Source of the DNA: an uncultured Haemophilus sp. | GTDB taxonomy: Bacteria; Pseudomonadota; Gammaproteobacteria; Enterobacterales; Pasteurellaceae | Length of the DNA: 13,814 bases | Assembly (NCBI GenBank): GCA_902481695.1 | Contig: CABSXY010000027.1 | Coordinates: 1 to 13,814, forward strand | Direction: 5' to 3' | Part shown: positions 1 through 6,563 of the stretch, piece by piece | Layout: every line of letters starts with the position of its first letter | How positions within the stretch are numbered: position 1 is the first letter of the stretch | The notes under the pieces: generated by a model | The model's input: only the letters and a program-made list of their open reading frames with translations | Databases searched by the model: none | What the model was told of the DNA's origin: nothing | Position numbers and translations under genes: made by a program

Positions 1-209
1 AACATCGGAGGTGCCACCTGCCATGGATGGTTCTCGGTAATATCATCATCCGCAGCGTTTGAGTGAAACCATACATTTAAGACGTTACCAATGACCAATG
101 GTACGGCAATAATTCCCCCTAGTGCAGCAAGTAAATGTTGTGCGGCAAGGAGTAAACTCAATCCGAAAGGTGGTTTGTCTTCCACCGTATAAAGCAGGTT
201 GTTATTCAT
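1..209 (-). CDS. NCS2-family nucleobase:cation symporter (partial, N-terminal 69 residues)
   Basis: The window holds only the start of this gene; the rest lies beyond position 1. The protein begins MNNNLLYTVEDKPPFGLSLL and continues with AAQHLLAALGGIIAVPLVIG. The EDKPP stretch before a first membrane helix carrying QHLLA is typical of the NCS2 (xanthine/uracil permease) family, which imports nucleobases with a cation across the inner membrane. The EDxPP form resembles the xanthine/urate permeases (XanP/XanQ, PbuX) more than UraA, and the PurR-type operator upstream also points to a purine, but the substrate cannot be fixed from 69 residues. AGGGA sits just before the ATG at 209, supporting this start. 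Family is fairly sure; substrate is inferred. Confidence 0.8.
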   Translation of the reverse strand, partial: MNNNLLYTVEDKPPFGLSLLLAAQHLLAALGGIIAVPLVIGNVLNVWFHSNAADDDITENHPWQVAPPM

Positions 210-239
210 TTGGTTTCCCTAAGTAAAAAAATTGTGCGA

Positions 240-268
240 ATTATACGTTAATTTTTATTTCAGGCAAA
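240..268 (-). promoter_or_regulatory. Sigma-70 promoter of the nucleobase permease
   Basis: On the minus strand a perfect -10 TATAAT (240-245) is preceded by a weak -35 TTTGCC (263-268) at a 17-bp spacing. The predicted transcript starts near 233, about 24 bases before the permease ATG. The weak -35 lies inside the PurR-type operator, so repression by occlusion is expected. Confidence 0.6.
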
Positions 269-277
269 CGTTTGCGT
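262..277. promoter_or_regulatory. PurR operator (PUR box)
   Basis: The 16-mer AGGCAAACGTTTGCGT differs at one base from the E. coli PurR consensus ACGCAAACGTTTGCGT and keeps the central CAAACGTTTG palindrome. PurR with hypoxanthine or guanine as corepressor shuts down purine synthesis and some uptake genes. Here the site covers the -35 of the permease promoter. The match is seen directly; that PurR binds is inferred. Confidence 0.75.
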
Positions 278-290
278 AAATAAAATAAAA

Positions 291-328
291 AAGTGCGGTT
301 AAAAATCATCTTGTTTTTAACCGCACTT
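291..328 (-). terminator. Terminator made of an inverted uptake-sequence pair
   Basis: A perfect 15-bp stem, AAGTGCGGTTAAAAA (291-305) and its complement (314-328), encloses an 8-base loop. Each arm carries a full uptake signal core. Read on the minus strand the hairpin is followed by a U-rich run, so it serves as the rho-independent terminator of the DASS transporter, whose stop codon is at 344. Confidence 0.85.
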
Positions 329-343
329 ATTAGGTTTTAAAGG

Positions 344-1741
344 TTACATCCAGAAGATATAAGCAATTGTCCCGATAATTAGCATACAGGTTAAATCAAT
401 AAATTTACCCACGCGGATCATTTCGGATTGTTTCACAAAACCTGTCGAGTACACAATCGCATTTGGTGGTGTCCCGACCGGCATCATAAAGGCACAAGAT
501 GCCCCTAGGCCAATAATCATCGCAAAACCAAGTGGTGGCATATTCAGTGCATTTGCAATAGAAATAAAGATTGGAACCAGTAAAGCAGCACTTGCTGTGT
601 TTGAGGTAAACTCAGTTAAGCAGACAATAAAGGCGGCAACAATTAATGCCATCACATAGTAGTGCCCGCCTTCAATGATGAAGACGATACCATCCGCCAT
701 GATTTTGCTTGCACCAGAATGGGTAAGCACAGAACTTAAGGTTAAGCCGCCACCAAAAAGGAATAACACGCCCCATTCCGTATTGTCTTGTACTTCTTTC
801 CAGCTTGCGATACCAGTTACACAAATGACGATTGCAGCCGATAGAGCAACCATACTGTCAAAACTGCCAATGGGTTTTGGTAAACCTAATAATTGAGAAA
901 GAATTGGATTGATGTAACCACCAAAAATCCAAAGAATTGCCACGGTCACAAAGATAGTTAAGGTTAAAATACGTTTTTTCGTCATGTGAATTTTGGCAAA
1001 TTCCGCATCAAAACGAAGGCCAAGTTTGGGTTTAAAAACAAGGTATAACCAACCAATAATTACAGGGAACAAAATTAACATGACTGGCGTACCATACATT
1101 AACCAGTCAGCAAAACCTAAATGAAGCTGAGAGGCAGCGATGGCATTAGGAGGGCTTCCCACAAGCGTACCCATCCCCCCAATAGTGGCACTGTAGGCAA
1201 TACCCAATAACACAAATACATAAGTATTGTGATCTTTATTGCGGTCTAACTGACTTAAGATAGTCATTGAAAGTGGGATCATCATTGCAGCAGTAGCGGT
1301 ATTGCTCATCCACATGGACAAAAATGCTGTTGCGACGAATAAATAGAGTACAGCAACAGATAACCGACCCCGCGCTAACTGCATGATTTTATTAGCGATC
1401 ATTTGGTCGATCTTTTGCACATTTAATGCTGTTGCAAGTGCAAAACCACCGAAGAATAAAAAGATAGTTGGATCTGCAAAGGCTACGAGGGCTTCGCGAC
1501 TATCAGCTAATCCTAATAGAACAGATAGAATTGGAACGAATAATGCAGTGATGGTTACACTAACTGCTTCGGTGAGCCATAGAATGGCCACAAATGCGAG
1601 TAAAGATAATCCTTTATTCTCAGCAGGGGCAAAAGGAAGTGTATTGAGTAGAATAAAAAAGAGAGCTACATCAGAAAGGAATATAATAGTTTGTTTATTC
1701 CATGCTTTTCGTTGAGAGTTTGTGACAGATATTACTTGCAT
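344..1741 (-). CDS. DASS/SLC13-family sodium:dicarboxylate or anion symporter
   Basis: This is an inner-membrane symporter of the divalent anion:Na+ symporter family (NadC/CitT/SdcS type, Pfam Na_sulph_symp); it resembles what I recall as H. influenzae HI_0608. The 465-residue chain has many hydrophobic helices and shows the family's inverted-repeat fold in its motifs: SNT at residues 146-148 and again at 380-382 (Na+ and carboxylate binding), each followed by PPNAI (197-201 and 425-429). The second block, MPVGTPPNAIV, matches the family signature. The frame is open to an ATG at 1807, but I prefer 1741: AGGA lies 7 bases upstream, and the likely promoter lies between the two ATGs. Substrate is probably a C4-dicarboxylate or citrate, but sulfate or another anion cannot be excluded. 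It appears monocistronic, with a terminator on both sides. Confidence 0.88.
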   Translation of the reverse strand: MQVISVTNSQRKAWNKQTIIFLSDVALFFILLNTLPFAPAENKGLSLLAFVAILWLTEAVSVTITALFVPILSVLLGLADSREALVAFADPTIFLFFGGFALATALNVQKIDQMIANKIMQLARGRLSVAVLYLFVATAFLSMWMSNTATAAMMIPLSMTILSQLDRNKDHNTYVFVLLGIAYSATIGGMGTLVGSPPNAIAASQLHLGFADWLMYGTPVMLILFPVIIGWLYLVFKPKLGLRFDAEFAKIHMTKKRILTLTIFVTVAILWIFGGYINPILSQLLGLPKPIGSFDSMVALSAAIVICVTGIASWKEVQDNTEWGVLFLFGGGLTLSSVLTHSGASKIMADGIVFIIEGGHYYVMALIVAAFIVCLTEFTSNTASAALLVPIFISIANALNMPPLGFAMIIGLGASCAFMMPVGTPPNAIVYSTGFVKQSEMIRVGKFIDLTCMLIIGTIAYIFWM

Positions 1742-1769
1742 ATTTTTTCCTATATTTTTAAGGCCGGCG

Positions 1770-1798
1770 ATTTTAGCATAACAGGCCTCAGTCAGGAA
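1770..1798 (-). promoter_or_regulatory. Candidate extended -10 promoter of the DASS transporter
   Basis: The minus strand reads TGCTAAAAT (1770-1778), an extended -10, with a poor -35 TTCCTG (1793-1798) at 17 bp. Transcription would begin near 1763, downstream of the ATG at 1807 and 21 bases before the preferred start at 1741. Weak on its own, but consistent with the ribosome-binding site. Confidence 0.35.
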
Positions 1799-1833
1799 AT
1801 AATGCATACTAAAAATTGATTATAATAAAAGAA

Positions 1834-1870
1834 AAGTGCAGTCAAAACTGGATGCTTTTTGACCGCACTT
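1834..1870 (-). terminator. Terminator with uptake-sequence arms, after the UDG-family gene
   Basis: AAGTGCAGTCAAAA (1834-1847) pairs with TTTTGACCGCACTT (1857-1870) with one A:C mismatch, around a 9-base loop. The right arm has a perfect uptake core; the left arm has one substitution. On the minus strand the hairpin is followed by a U-rich run, about 30 bases after the glycosylase stop codon. Confidence 0.75.
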
Positions 1871-1900
1871 CATAGTTGAATATCAATTTAGCGAGATAAA

Positions 1901-2482
1901 TTAACGAGATAAAATCGCTTTAACTTGCTTTTGTAATACGGGGATAATCTCTAGTTCAAACCATGGATTTTTCTTGAGCCAGATTTGGTTCCGTGGAGAA
2001 GGATGAACGAGCGGGAGAAAGTGAGGGAGAAAATCACGGAAATGGCGAACCGTTTCAGTCACATTAAGCTCGTTTTCTGGTAAATAATATTTTTGTGCAT
2101 ATTGCCCGATAAGAATGGTGAGCTCGATATTGGGTAAGTTTGCTAAAATTGGTGCATGCCATTTCTCTGCAAAGCCTTTCCGTGGCGGTAAATCACCCGA
2201 TTTTCCTTTGCCTGGGTAATAAAAATCCATCGGAATGACAGCAAACATACCAGAGTGATAAAAGGTATCACGATCCACATCCAGCCATTCACGTAGTCGA
2301 TCACCGCTTTTATCATTCCAGTATAAACGACTTTCTTGGGCTTTAACTCCAGGTGCTTGTCCGACAATATTAATACGAGCGGTAGTTGGCGCGGCAAAAA
2401 GCGGTTCGATACCCTTTGCGGTAAAGGATTGATTATCGGGATCTTGCATGATGGATTGGGTAATCTGAGCAAGTGTTGGCAT
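1901..2482 (-). CDS. Uracil-DNA glycosylase superfamily protein
   Basis: The 193-residue protein carries the two hallmark segments of the UDG superfamily (Pfam PF03167, COG1573): GQAPG at 41-45 (motif A, uracil pocket) and HPSPRN at 160-165 (motif B, DNA-intercalation loop). The middle holds a conserved-looking MFAVIPMDFYYPG and PPRKGFAEKWHAPIL. Such proteins excise uracil or related damaged bases in base excision repair, but this short Pasteurellaceae type is not the classical Ung (family 1) and its activity is not known to me. The frame extends to an ATG at 2518; I choose 2482 because GAAGGA precedes it and because the first 12 codons of the longer form would fall within or beside the nrdD terminator hairpin. 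Confidence 0.75.
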   Translation of the reverse strand: MPTLAQITQSIMQDPDNQSFTAKGIEPLFAAPTTARINIVGQAPGVKAQESRLYWNDKSGDRLREWLDVDRDTFYHSGMFAVIPMDFYYPGKGKSGDLPPRKGFAEKWHAPILANLPNIELTILIGQYAQKYYLPENELNVTETVRHFRDFLPHFLPLVHPSPRNQIWLKKNPWFELEIIPVLQKQVKAILSR

Positions 2483-2506
2483 GGTATTTCCTTCTTTATT
2501 GAAATA

Positions 2507-2535
2507 AAAATAGCTCACTTTTGATGAGCTATTTT
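2507..2535 (-). terminator. Terminator after nrdD
   Basis: An 11-bp perfect stem, AAAATAGCTCA (2507-2517) with TGAGCTATTTT (2525-2535), encloses a 7-base loop. It lies 21 bases beyond the nrdD stop on the minus strand and is followed by a U-rich tail. The downstream UDG-family gene starts only 24 bases later, so it depends on read-through or on a promoter embedded here (TATGAT-like sequence just before the stem). Confidence 0.8.
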
Positions 2536-2556
2536 ATCATAATCAATGTCGTGACA

Positions 2557-4683
2557 TTATAGGTGTTTTACTCGACGTTTTACTTCTTCCTGCTTGCCCG
2601 CATTGAATGGACGAGCATCAGGGCTGCCGAGATAACCACAAACCCGTCGGGTTACGGAGACTTTTGCACTGTCATGATTACCGCATTTCGGACAGACAAA
2701 GCCTTTACTTGTGCAATTAAATTCTCCGGTGAAACCACATTCGTAACATTCATCAATTGGCGTGTTGGTGCCGTAATAAGGTACGCGATCATAGCTATAA
2801 TCCCACACATCTTCGAGTGCTTTCAGGTTATGTTGAATGTTAGGGTATTCGCCATAACAGATAAAGCCGCCACTCGCTAATTTAGGATAAGGCATTTCAA
2901 AGTCTAATTTATCGTATGGATTCACTTTTTTCTCTACATCTAAGTGATAGCTGTTAGTGTAGTAGCCTTTATCGGTAACGCCTTCAATCACACCAAATTG
3001 TTTGGTATCTAAACGACAGAAACGATCGCACAAGTTTTCACTTGGTGTGGAATAAAGGCTAAATGCATAACCCGTTTCTTTCTGCCATTGTTTTACCGCT
3101 TCATTTAAACGACGCACAATCGCGATGCCTTTTTCACGCAGTTGTTCATCGTCAAAAATATGTCCTTTTTTATACAGCGCATTGATGGTTTCATGAATAC
3201 CAATATAGCCTAAAGAAATTGATGCTCGTCCATTTTTGAAAATATCGGCAACATTATCATCAGCTTTTAAGCGAACGCCACAAGCGCCTTCCATATAGAG
3301 AATTGGTGCGACACGAGCTTTGGTATTTTCTAAGCGAGCAATACGGGTAAGTAAGGCTTTCTTCGCAAGGGCTAGGCGTTCATCTAAAGTGCGGTAGAAT
3401 TTTTCTTCATTTCCTTGTGCTTCAAGGGCAATACGAGGCAGATTCAAACTTACCACACCTAAATTATTGCGCCCATCATGCACTTCATGACCGTTTTCTT
3501 CATAAGCACCCAAGAAGCTACGACAACCCATTGGCGCTTTGAATGAGCCAGTGACTTTGACCACTTGATCATAGTTTAAAATATCTGGATACATGCGTTT
3601 TGAGGCGCATTCTAATGCCAGTTTTTTAATGTCATAGTTTGGATCTTGTTCGTTTTGGTTCACGCCTTTTTTAATGGTAAAGACCAGTTTAGGGAAGACT
3701 GGCGTTTTGTGATTTTTGCCCAAACCACGAATACGGTTTTTCAAGATTGATTGCTGAATTAAACGTTCTTGCCAACTTGTGCCTAAGCCAAAACCAAAGG
3801 TAACAAACGGCGTTTGGCCATTGGACGTATGGAGCGTGTTAACTTCATATTCAAGGGATTGAAACGCATCAAAACATTCTTTTTCGATTAGCGCTTTTGC
3901 ATAACCTTCAGCATCTGGAATTTGCCATTGGGCGGCATTTTTCAAATGTTTTTCAAAGCTGAGTTGAACATAAGGTGCAAGGACTTCATCAATACGATTA
4001 ATGGTTGTACCGCCATAAATATGGCTGGCGACTTGAGCAATAATTTGTGCGGTAACCGCTGTTGCCGTGCTGATAGATTTAGGTGGTTCAATTTCGGCAT
4101 TACCCATTTTAAAGCCATGAGAAAGCATGCCTTTTAGATCAACGAGCATGCAGTTAAACATCGGGAAAAATGGCGCATAGTCTAAGTCATGATAGTGGAT
4201 TTCCCCTTTTTCATGGGCTTCAACAACATCTCTTGGCAGAATGTGACGTTTGGCATAATGTTTGGCCACAATACCTGCCAGTAAATCACGCTGGGTAGGG
4301 ATCACTTTCGCATCTTTATTCGCATTTTCATTAAGCAATTCCACGTTGCTTTGTTCAATCAGCCCTTCAATTTCTTTGGTTAATTGGCTGCGTTTTTCAC
4401 GGGCAAGATCACGATCATGACGATATTCAATATAGGCACGTGCAATTTGTGGATACTTGCTTGTCATTAAGTGATCTTCAACGATTTTTTGAATCTGGTT
4501 GATATCAATTTCATGCTGATAGTGACTAAAAATCTCGGTATTAATTCGCTGGCTCAGATCATGGATATACATTTCATCAACAATATTGACCGCACTTGCC
4601 GCTTTTCTGATTGCATTAGTAATACGTTGTAGGTCAAACCCAATTCGTGAACCATCACGCTTAATCACGAAGAAAGCATTCAT
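2557..4683 (-). CDS. nrdD: Anaerobic ribonucleoside-triphosphate reductase (class III)
   Basis: NrdD makes deoxyribonucleotides from ribonucleoside triphosphates without oxygen, using a glycyl radical and formate. At 708 residues it is close to the 712 of E. coli. Residues 1 to about 95 form the ATP-cone allosteric domain (starts FFVIKRDGSRIGFD). The catalytic barrel follows, with Cys178 in MFNCMLVD and Cys387 in PMGCRSFLG, the latter at the place of the thiyl-radical cysteine. A C-terminal zinc site uses Cys646, 649, 664 and 667, and the radical loop RVCGYLGSPD puts the glycyl radical on Gly683. All key residues are present. AGGAG lies 7 bases before the ATG. The activase gene nrdG, which must install the radical, is not in this window. 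Control by FNR and NrdR is predicted from upstream sites. Confidence 0.98.
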   Translation of the reverse strand: MNAFFVIKRDGSRIGFDLQRITNAIRKAASAVNIVDEMYIHDLSQRINTEIFSHYQHEIDINQIQKIVEDHLMTSKYPQIARAYIEYRHDRDLAREKRSQLTKEIEGLIEQSNVELLNENANKDAKVIPTQRDLLAGIVAKHYAKRHILPRDVVEAHEKGEIHYHDLDYAPFFPMFNCMLVDLKGMLSHGFKMGNAEIEPPKSISTATAVTAQIIAQVASHIYGGTTINRIDEVLAPYVQLSFEKHLKNAAQWQIPDAEGYAKALIEKECFDAFQSLEYEVNTLHTSNGQTPFVTFGFGLGTSWQERLIQQSILKNRIRGLGKNHKTPVFPKLVFTIKKGVNQNEQDPNYDIKKLALECASKRMYPDILNYDQVVKVTGSFKAPMGCRSFLGAYEENGHEVHDGRNNLGVVSLNLPRIALEAQGNEEKFYRTLDERLALAKKALLTRIARLENTKARVAPILYMEGACGVRLKADDNVADIFKNGRASISLGYIGIHETINALYKKGHIFDDEQLREKGIAIVRRLNEAVKQWQKETGYAFSLYSTPSENLCDRFCRLDTKQFGVIEGVTDKGYYTNSYHLDVEKKVNPYDKLDFEMPYPKLASGGFICYGEYPNIQHNLKALEDVWDYSYDRVPYYGTNTPIDECYECGFTGEFNCTSKGFVCPKCGNHDSAKVSVTRRVCGYLGSPDARPFNAGKQEEVKRRVKHL
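3387..3395 (+). repeat. DNA uptake signal core within nrdD
   Basis: Perfect AAGTGCGGT. In the nrdD frame it encodes the residues YRTL, an ordinary coding-region placement. Confidence 0.9.
4589..4597 (-). repeat. DNA uptake signal core within nrdD (ATP-cone region)
   Basis: Perfect ACCGCACTT, the complement of the uptake core, in the 5' part of nrdD. Confidence 0.9.
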
Positions 4684-4720
4684 TTTATGACTCCTGTAAG
4701 GTAGCTATGAAAAATTGAAA

Positions 4721-4736
4721 ACACTATATATAGTTT
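4721..4736. promoter_or_regulatory. NrdR box 1 upstream of nrdD
   Basis: ACACTATATATAGTTT matches the NrdR consensus ACACWATATATWGTGT at all but one position. NrdR represses ribonucleotide reductase genes when bound to dATP. This box contains the -10 of the proximal nrdD promoter. Confidence 0.8.
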
Positions 4737-4751
4737 TATTTAATAGATCAA
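4723..4751 (-). promoter_or_regulatory. Proximal nrdD promoter
   Basis: On the minus strand TTGATC (4746-4751) and TATAGT (4723-4728) are 17 bp apart. The -10 sits in NrdR box 1 and the -35 lies just before NrdR box 2. Transcription would start near 4716, giving a leader of about 33 bases. Confidence 0.55.
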
Positions 4752-4752
4752 C

Positions 4753-4768
4753 ACACAATATGTAGTGT
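4753..4768. promoter_or_regulatory. NrdR box 2 upstream of nrdD
   Basis: ACACAATATGTAGTGT matches the NrdR consensus with a single deviation in the centre. Its centre is 32 bp from that of box 1, close to three helical turns, the usual arrangement for cooperative NrdR binding. Confidence 0.85.
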
Positions 4769-4838
4769 TATTTTGTGTTTTTTGATGTTTAAAATTGTGG
4801 AGAAACCTTGCTAAATCTGGAAATCAAGAGAGTTTTTA

Positions 4839-4855
4839 TTGAGAATTATTCTCAA
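4839..4855. promoter_or_regulatory. Fur-like palindrome over the distal nrdD -10
   Basis: TTGAGAATTATTCTCAA is a perfect 17-bp palindrome. Its inner 7-1-7 part, TGAGAAT-T-ATTCTCA, differs from the Fur-box unit TGATAATnATTATCA at one symmetric position per half. It covers the predicted -10 (4845-4850) of the FNR-dependent promoter. Fur binding is an inference; a different regulator could own this site. Confidence 0.5.
4845..4850 (-). promoter_or_regulatory. -10 of the distal, FNR-dependent nrdD promoter
   Basis: The minus strand reads AATAAT. If this is the -10, transcription starts near 4838 and the FNR box is centred at -41.5, the class II activator position. The -35 region (AATTTT) is poor, as expected for an activator-dependent promoter. 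The leader would be about 155 bases and would contain both NrdR boxes. Confidence 0.55.
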
Positions 4856-4872
4856 ATTATTTTTTTTAAAAT

Positions 4873-4886
4873 TTGATCTATATCAA
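4873..4886. promoter_or_regulatory. FNR box upstream of nrdD
   Basis: TTGATCTATATCAA is a perfect match to the FNR consensus TTGATNNNNATCAA. FNR activates anaerobic genes when oxygen is absent, fitting the oxygen-sensitive class III reductase downstream. It lies between the grpE terminator and nrdD, so nrdD is the only sensible target. Confidence 0.85.
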
Positions 4887-4905
4887 GGTTTTTGGTAATA
4901 AAAAA

Positions 4906-4923
4906 CGGACGAAAAATCGTCCG
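4906..4923 (-). terminator. Terminator after grpE
   Basis: CGGACGA (4906-4912) pairs with TCGTCCG (4917-4923) around a four-base loop. On the minus strand a run of six U residues follows. It lies 23 bases beyond the grpE stop and separates grpE from the nrdD control region. Confidence 0.9.
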
Positions 4924-4946
4924 CTCTTTAAGTTATAGAAAAGAAA

Positions 4947-5522
4947 TTAAGCTGCAACCATTACCATAGCTGGGCGAATCACACGACCATTTAAGGTATA
5001 ACCTTTTTGTAAAACGGTGGTAATTTGATTCGTTGTAAAGCCTTCTGCTGGTTGCATAGAGATAGCTTGGTGAAGATCCGGATTAAAGGTATCACCTACT
5101 GCACCAACAGGCTCGACACCAAAGCGAGAAACCGTTGAGAGTAACTCTTTTAAAGTCAGCTCGACGCCATCGAATAGGGCTTTGATGTTTTCATCTTCCT
5201 TATTGGCTGGTGTGGCAAGCGCACGCTCTAAGTTATCAATGGTATTTAAAATGTCTTTTGAGAATTTTTCGAGCGCAAATTTATGTGCTTTTTCGATGTC
5301 TTGTTCGCTACGACGACGCATATTATCAATTTCTGCACGCGTACGGAGCAATAAATCTTGCTCTTTTTTAGAGGTTTCTTCTACTTGTGCTTTTAATTGT
5401 TCTTCAAGTTCTTGTACACGGGCAATCGCTTCTTCTAACGGATCTTCCGTTGCGGTGGTTTCCTGCTGAACTTCTTCAACAAGTTCTTCATTTTCATTTA
5501 AGTTTTGTGCTTGTTCTGACAT
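4947..5522 (-). CDS. grpE: GrpE nucleotide exchange factor for DnaK
   Basis: GrpE drives ADP release from the Hsp70 chaperone DnaK in the cytoplasm. The 191-residue protein has the expected layout: an acidic, disordered N-terminus, a long charged helix that dimerises as a coiled coil (roughly residues 30-95, ending near LLLRTRAEIDNMRRR and KFALEKFSKDIL), and a C-terminal beta domain containing FGVEPVGAVGDTFNPDLHQA and GYTLNGRVIRPAMVMV. The frame is open to an ATG at 5534, but GGAG lies 6 bases before the ATG at 5522, which gives MSEQAQ; I prefer that start. It is divergent from nadK. A heat-shock promoter is expected for this family, but only a weak candidate is visible. Confidence 0.97.
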   Translation of the reverse strand: MSEQAQNLNENEELVEEVQQETTATEDPLEEAIARVQELEEQLKAQVEETSKKEQDLLLRTRAEIDNMRRRSEQDIEKAHKFALEKFSKDILNTIDNLERALATPANKEDENIKALFDGVELTLKELLSTVSRFGVEPVGAVGDTFNPDLHQAISMQPAEGFTTNQITTVLQKGYTLNGRVIRPAMVMVAA

Positions 5523-5552
5523 CTTTTTCTCCATTTATCAAAAATTAGTGCT

Positions 5553-5607
5553 ATTTTAGCAAAACTGAATTGCTATGTAATATAATGGCTAAAATTTTAA
5601 ATTCAAG
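5553..5607 (-). promoter_or_regulatory. Candidate grpE promoter region
   Basis: Two possible promoters are seen on the minus strand. One has TTACAT (5575-5580) and TAAAAT (5553-5558) at 16 bp. The other has CTTGAAT (5601-5607), close to the sigma-32 -35 CTTGAAA, then AGCCATTA (5583-5590), a partial CCCCATnT, but the 10-bp gap is shorter than usual for sigma-32. The CTTGAAT overlaps the uptake core at 5605-5613. Which one is used cannot be decided here. Confidence 0.3.
5581..5586 (+). promoter_or_regulatory. -10 element of a candidate nadK promoter
   Basis: A perfect TATAAT is placed about 65 bases before the preferred nadK ATG; I find no good -35 at 17 bp. A short palindrome, TGCTATTTTAGCA (5549-5561), lies just upstream. 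Confidence 0.35.
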
Positions 5608-5613
5608 TGCGGT
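5605..5613 (+). repeat. DNA uptake signal core in the grpE-nadK divergent region
   Basis: Perfect AAGTGCGGT. It is a single copy without an inverted partner, so it is not a terminator. Confidence 0.9.
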
Positions 5614-5652
5614 CAAAAATCGGTGAGTCTGCACTTGGGAGCAATCATAGTT

Positions 5653-6543
5653 ATGGATGAATTAGTCAAATCATTTAAAACTATCGCCTTGATGGGAAAA
5701 CCACGTCGCGATATTAATTTGCAAATGCATAAAAACTTGTATCAATGGCTGAAAGAGCGAGGGTATCAAGTTTTAGTGGAAAAAGAAGTCGGTGAAAAAT
5801 TTGGTTTACCAGAAGAGGTTTTAGCGACAGTTGAACAAATCGGTGAGCAAGCACAACTTGTGATTGTGATCGGTGGTGATGGCAATATGCTAGGGCGTGC
5901 TCGCATTTTGGCTAAATATCATATTCCAATGATTGGTATTAACCGAGGTAACTTAGGCTTTTTGACTGATATCGACCCGAAAAATGCTTATGCACAGCTT
6001 GAAGCTTGTTTAGAACGCGGCGAGTTTTTTGTCGAAGAGCGTTTCTTGTTGGAAGCTAAAATTGAACGCAATGGTGAAATTATTTCTAGTGGTAATGCAG
6101 TAAACGAGGCGGTGATTCACCCTGCTAAAATTGCGCATATGATTGATTTCCATGTTTATATCAATGATAAATTTGCCTTTTCTCAACGTTCAGACGGTTT
6201 GATTGTTTCTACTCCAACAGGTTCAACGGCTTATTCACTTTCCGCAGGCGGCCCGATTTTAACGCCAAATTTAAATGCGATTGCCCTTGTGCCGATGTTC
6301 CCGCACACGCTTTCTTCTCGACCATTAGTAATTGATGGAGACAGTAAAATTTCAATTCGCTTTGCAGAACATAACACTTCACAGTTGGAATTAGGCTGTG
6401 ATAGTCAAATTGCACTCGATTTTTGCCCAGATGATGTGGTGCATATTGAAAAAAGCCCGCATAAACTACGCTTATTACACCTGAAAAATTACAATTATTA
6501 CAATGTATTAAGCACGAAATTAGGCTGGCTTAAAAATTTCTAA
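5653..6543 (+). CDS. nadK: NAD kinase
   Basis: NadK phosphorylates NAD+ to NADP+ with ATP in the cytoplasm and sets the NADPH supply. The 296-residue protein has the kinase signature GGDGN at 74-78, with Asp76 the expected catalytic residue, then NE at 151-152 and the glycine-rich TPTGSTAYSLSAGGP at 188-201 that binds NAD. Length is normal (E. coli has 292). A longer frame starts with GTG at 5623, but no ribosome-binding site precedes it; GGGAG lies 11 bases before the ATG at 5653, and the protein then begins MDELVKSFKTIALMGKPR, as expected for the family. recN follows after 76 bases, with its own promoter and no obvious terminator between, so some nadK transcripts may continue into recN. Confidence 0.96.
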   Translation: MDELVKSFKTIALMGKPRRDINLQMHKNLYQWLKERGYQVLVEKEVGEKFGLPEEVLATVEQIGEQAQLVIVIGGDGNMLGRARILAKYHIPMIGINRGNLGFLTDIDPKNAYAQLEACLERGEFFVEERFLLEAKIERNGEIISSGNAVNEAVIHPAKIAHMIDFHVYINDKFAFSQRSDGLIVSTPTGSTAYSLSAGGPILTPNLNAIALVPMFPHTLSSRPLVIDGDSKISIRFAEHNTSQLELGCDSQIALDFCPDDVVHIEKSPHKLRLLHLKNYNYYNVLSTKLGWLKNF

Positions 6544-6563
6544 CCCAAAAAGTCAAAAATCTC

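Noticed and set aside
2143..2472. A 109-codon open frame on the minus strand over the UDG-family gene
   Set aside because: It overlaps a gene with recognisable GQAPG and HPSPRN motifs in another frame, and has no ribosome-binding site or family likeness.
4839..4869. Plus-strand terminator formed by the palindrome and the T run after it
   Set aside because: No plus-strand gene lies to its left, the stem has few G:C pairs, and the position over the nrdD -10 favours an operator.
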